Below, piece by piece: positions 63,581 through 64,000 of a stretch of DNA of 64,000 nucleotides. Numbering within the stretch: position 1 is the first letter of the stretch; every line of letters starts with the position of its first letter. The stretch comes from Xanthobacteraceae bacterium. Its GTDB lineage: Bacteria > Pseudomonadota > Alphaproteobacteria > Rhizobiales > Xanthobacteraceae. A model generated the notes under the pieces. The model made no database searches. It was not told the DNA's origin and was given only the letters and a program-made list of their open reading frames with translations. The DNA is taken from contig JARLIY010000130.1 in the NCBI GenBank assembly GCA_031291475.1, positions 1 through 64,000 of the forward strand, written 5' to 3'. The position numbers were made by a program, and so were the translations under genes.

Positions 63581-64000
63581 TCAGCCCGCGAGCGCGGTTT
63601 CCGCGAGCCGCACCCAATAGGATGTGCCGACCGGGATCGCCTCGTCGTTGAAATCGTAAGCCGGGTGGTGGAGCCCCGCGGTGTCGCCGTTGCCGAGATA
63701 GATGAAGGCGCCCGGCCGCTCCTGGAGCATATAGGCGAAATCCTCCGCGCCCATCAGCGGCGGACAATCGGCATTGACCTTATCCTTGCCGGCAATCTCG
63801 CCGGCGACGGCGGCGGCGAAGGCCGTGCGGCGCTCCTCGTTCACCAGCACCGGATAGCCGGTCGTATAGGTCAGCTCCGCCTTGGCGCCGTAGAGCCGCG
63901 CGGTGCCCTCGACCACTTCGCGTACGCGCTTTTGCAGCAGATCGCGGACCTCGGGAGAGAGGCTGCGCGCCGTTCCGCCGAGGCGAACGCGCTGCGGAAT
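63581..64000 (-). CDS. M20-family amidohydrolase, C-terminal part (runs off window)
   Basis: The last 139 residues of an M20D peptidase / hippurate hydrolase-like protein. IPQRVRLGGTARSLSPEVRD opens the dimerisation-lid end, and MGAEDFAYMLQERPGAFIYL carries a catalytic-domain metal ligand (Glu of GAEDF), then a terminal HHPAYDFNDEAIPVG. It would remove acyl or amino-acid amide groups, possibly N-acyl amino acids. It converges on ndvB with four bases between stops. Its start lies outside the window. Confidence 0.9.
   Translation of the reverse strand: MPQRVRLGGTARSLSPEVRDLLQKRVREVVEGTARLYGAKAELTYTTGYPVLVNEERRTAFAAAVAGEIAGKDKVNADCPPLMGAEDFAYMLQERPGAFIYLGNGDTAGLHHPAYDFNDEAIPVGTSYWVRLAETALAG

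Overview
The window is GC-rich chromosomal DNA from an alphaproteobacterium of the Hyphomicrobiales (Rhizobiales), most like the Bradyrhizobium/Rhodopseudomonas/Pseudolabrys group. The evidence is the gene order ntrB-ntrC-ntrY-ntrX-dat-hfq-hflX-mazG, a PDH operon whose E1 beta carries its own lipoyl domain, phosphatidylcholine synthase, a fused IspDF, and an ndvC-ndvD-ndvB type beta-glucan locus. GTG and TTG starts and 1-4 base stop/start overlaps are common. The placement rests on recognising families and gene order by eye; no search was run.

Layout. (1) 1-1040 is accessory and decayed: the 5' end of an IS5-type transposase, a small zinc-ribbon ORF, a terminase fragment broken by two frameshifts, a 32-bp tandem repeat and the 5' half of a tRNA-Ser(UGA). 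This looks like the worn edge of a prophage or island. (2) 1213-12162 is core housekeeping: rlpA, a DD-carboxypeptidase, then tmk-holB-metG-tatD-MBL hydrolase as one run, dps, mazG, and hflX/hfq on the other strand. metG is interrupted by a frameshift with a small deletion. (3) 12332-19651 holds dat and the nitrogen two-component genes ntrX, ntrY, ntrC and ntrB. (4) 19991-31299 holds ispDF-pncC on the plus strand, facing a long minus-strand run eno, 2OG oxygenase, ftsB-like, pdhA, pdhB, pdhC, lpdA, lipA, coq10-like: glycolysis into acetyl-CoA with lipoate supply. (5) 31400-39413 holds queF, rimO, a bioD variant, a CPBP protease, a quinone oxidoreductase, pcs, a UbiH-like monooxygenase, a malyl-CoA lyase-like aldolase and hspQ. 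(6) 39668-46471 holds an IalB-like secreted protein, an oligopeptide-type binding protein, an adenylate-forming pseudoenzyme, a degenerate GGDEF protein and a DsbA-like oxidoreductase. (7) 46666-57039 holds mfd, sdhE, recG, a DUF502 membrane protein, glmS and glmU. (8) 57189-64000 holds an envelope protein, a small membrane protein, the ndvC/ndvD/ndvB-like periplasmic glucan locus and the end of an M20 amidohydrolase.

The most unusual signal is not a gene cluster. Short GC-rich palindromic repeats have entered coding sequence in frame: two hairpins in the E2 (pdhC) linker, two in Mfd, and an intergenic-type repeat that now encodes the C-terminal tail of Dps. Other notable points are the disrupted metG, a BioD with Arg in place of the P-loop Lys, an adjacent pair of predicted catalytically dead proteins (adenylation domain and GGDEF), and no dusB at its usual place beside ntrB. 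I found no CRISPR array, no complete tRNA or rRNA gene and no clear new defence system.
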